NCBI RefSeq assembly: GCF_030362795.1
Contig: NZ_JAUCBM010000001.1
Span: 248,001 to 312,000 of the forward strand
Direction: 5' to 3'
DNA from: Pseudochrobactrum kiredjianiae
GTDB lineage: Bacteria; Pseudomonadota; Alphaproteobacteria; Rhizobiales; Rhizobiaceae
Length of the DNA: 64,000 nt
Part shown: in pieces, positions 63,118 through 64,000 of the stretch
Position numbering within the stretch: the stretch's first letter is position 1
Layout: every line of letters begins with the position of its first letter
The notes under the pieces: generated by a model
The model's input: the letters and a program-made list of their open reading frames with translations, nothing else
Told to the model about the DNA's origin: nothing
Databases searched by the model: none
Position numbers and translations under genes: made by a program

Positions 63118-63984
63118 ATGGCAGCGAAGACCAATAAAATAGCGTTTCAGGGTGAACCGGGAGCAAATTCCGACACGGCCTGCCGCAATATGTTTCCGAC
63201 AATGGAGCCGCTGCCATGTGCAACTTTTGAAGACGCGTTTAATGCTGTTGAAAATGGTGAAGCCGATCTGGCAATGATTCCGATTGAAAATACGCTGGCC
63301 GGTCGTGTTGCGGATATTCATCATCTTCTGCCGGAATCACGCCTGCATATTATCGGCGAATATTTCCTGCCGATCCATTTTCAGCTGATGGTGCTGCCTG
63401 GCACCAAAAAAGAAGACATCAAAAGCGTTCACAGCCATATTCATGCACTGGGGCAATGCCGCAAAATCATTCGCGGCAATGGCTGGAAGCCGGTGATTGC
63501 CGGCGATACCGCAGGCGCTGCCCGTCAGGTGGCTGAAATCGGTGATAAGAGCAAGGCGGCTTTGGCACCATTGCTGGCGGCTGAACTCTATGGTCTTGAG
63601 ATTTTGCAGAACAATGTCGAAGACGCTGAAAACAATATTACGCGCTTTGTTGTTCTGTCGAAACAAGAACAATGGGCGCCACGCCAGTCACCGGATGAAT
63701 TGATGGTGACGACTTTTGTGTTCCGCGTGCGCAACGTACCGGCGGCACTTTATAAGGCGATGGGCGGCTTTGCCACCAATGGCATCAACATGACCAAGCT
63801 GGAGAGCTACCAGATCGGCGGGACTTTCATGGCAACACAGTTCTATGCGGATATTGAGGGACATCCGGATGACCGTTCTGTGCAGCTGGCTTTGGAAGAA
63901 CTCGACTTCTTCACCAAGGAAGTGCGGATTGTCGGTGTTTATCCGGGCAGTGAGAACCGCAAGCAACTGCTTGCAGCAGAGTAA
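63118..63984 (+). CDS. pheA: prephenate dehydratase
   Basis: A 288-residue monofunctional enzyme that turns prephenate into phenylpyruvate in phenylalanine synthesis. The catalytic domain begins with KIAFQGEPGANSDTACRNMF and has MIPIENTLAGRVADIHHLLP and the catalytic ENNITRFVVLS (the TRF motif). A C-terminal ACT domain for feedback by phenylalanine is visible (TTFVFRVRNVPAALYKAMGG, NGINMTKLESYQIGGTFMAT). There is no chorismate mutase domain, unlike E. coli PheA. It follows kdsB closely and ends 16 bases before the end of the window. Confidence 0.96.
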   Translation: MAAKTNKIAFQGEPGANSDTACRNMFPTMEPLPCATFEDAFNAVENGEADLAMIPIENTLAGRVADIHHLLPESRLHIIGEYFLPIHFQLMVLPGTKKEDIKSVHSHIHALGQCRKIIRGNGWKPVIAGDTAGAARQVAEIGDKSKAALAPLLAAELYGLEILQNNVEDAENNITRFVVLSKQEQWAPRQSPDELMVTTFVFRVRNVPAALYKAMGGFATNGINMTKLESYQIGGTFMATQFYADIEGHPDDRSVQLALEELDFFTKEVRIVGVYPGSENRKQLLAAE

Positions 63985-64000
63985 GCTCAATTACTTTGTA

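Overview
The window reads as the dnaA neighbourhood of the main chromosome of an alphaproteobacterium of the order Hyphomicrobiales (Rhizobiales). The gene order fabB-fabI ... pnp-rpsO-truB-rbfA-infB-ylxR-nusA-rimP, trmB, metK, a PraR-like regulator, lnt, corC, ybeY, phoH, miaB and then rpsT, dnaA, dnaN, recF, acnX, yej, cycM, kdsB, pheA resembles Brucella and Ochrobactrum. Base composition looks close to 50% GC, lower than I would expect for Brucella, so a lower-GC member of the Brucellaceae such as Pseudochrobactrum is my guess. That is inference from memory of synteny, not a database match.

Layout. 0-2.5 kb: end of a fatty-acid synthesis operon, a convergent 16S rRNA-type methyltransferase and a small Cys-rich protein. 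2.6-14 kb: RNA and translation genes, all leftward (pnp, rpsO, truB, rbfA, infB, ylxR, nusA, rimP). 14-24.2 kb: leftward trmB, metK with a structured leader, a PraR-like regulator, lnt, corC, ybeY, phoH, miaB and an SH3 protein. 24.4-28.4 kb: a 2-hydroxyacid dehydrogenase, an NlpC/P60-MarR pair and an M17 aminopeptidase. 28.6-40 kb: a Tad/Flp pilus locus (tadD rightward, tadC-B-A-Z-cpaD-C-B-A leftward, three rightward TadE-like or accessory genes) with no recognisable Flp pilin gene. 40-43.6 kb: deoB, mutM, an enoyl-CoA hydratase and rpsT. 43.65-44.98 kb: a 1.3 kb gene-free region before dnaA. 45-52.2 kb: dnaA, dnaN, recF, a MoeB/ThiF-like protein, a GNAT and both aconitase X subunits. 52.3-61 kb: a leftward Yej-type peptide ABC importer with two binding proteins and a GhrA-like dehydrogenase. 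61-64 kb: a PhnA-like protein, a membrane-anchored cytochrome c, kdsB and pheA.

Most coding content is ordinary core genome. The interest lies between genes. (1) The region upstream of dnaA has seven GANTC (CcrM-type) sites in about 275 bp, a perfect CtrA box, one consensus DnaA box and a 9-bp inverted repeat. (2) Palindromic intergenic repeats, one resembling Brucella Bru-RS elements and one resembling rhizobial RIME elements, occur at about ten places. Their stem arms differ between copies with compensating changes, and in two places the repeat edge supplies the stop codon of the adjacent gene (rimP and the aminopeptidase). (3) A 120-bp element with terminal inverted repeats follows the 2-hydroxyacid dehydrogenase. 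(4) metK has a three-hairpin leader that I could not match to a SAM riboswitch. No tRNA, rRNA, CRISPR array, prophage or transposase gene was seen.
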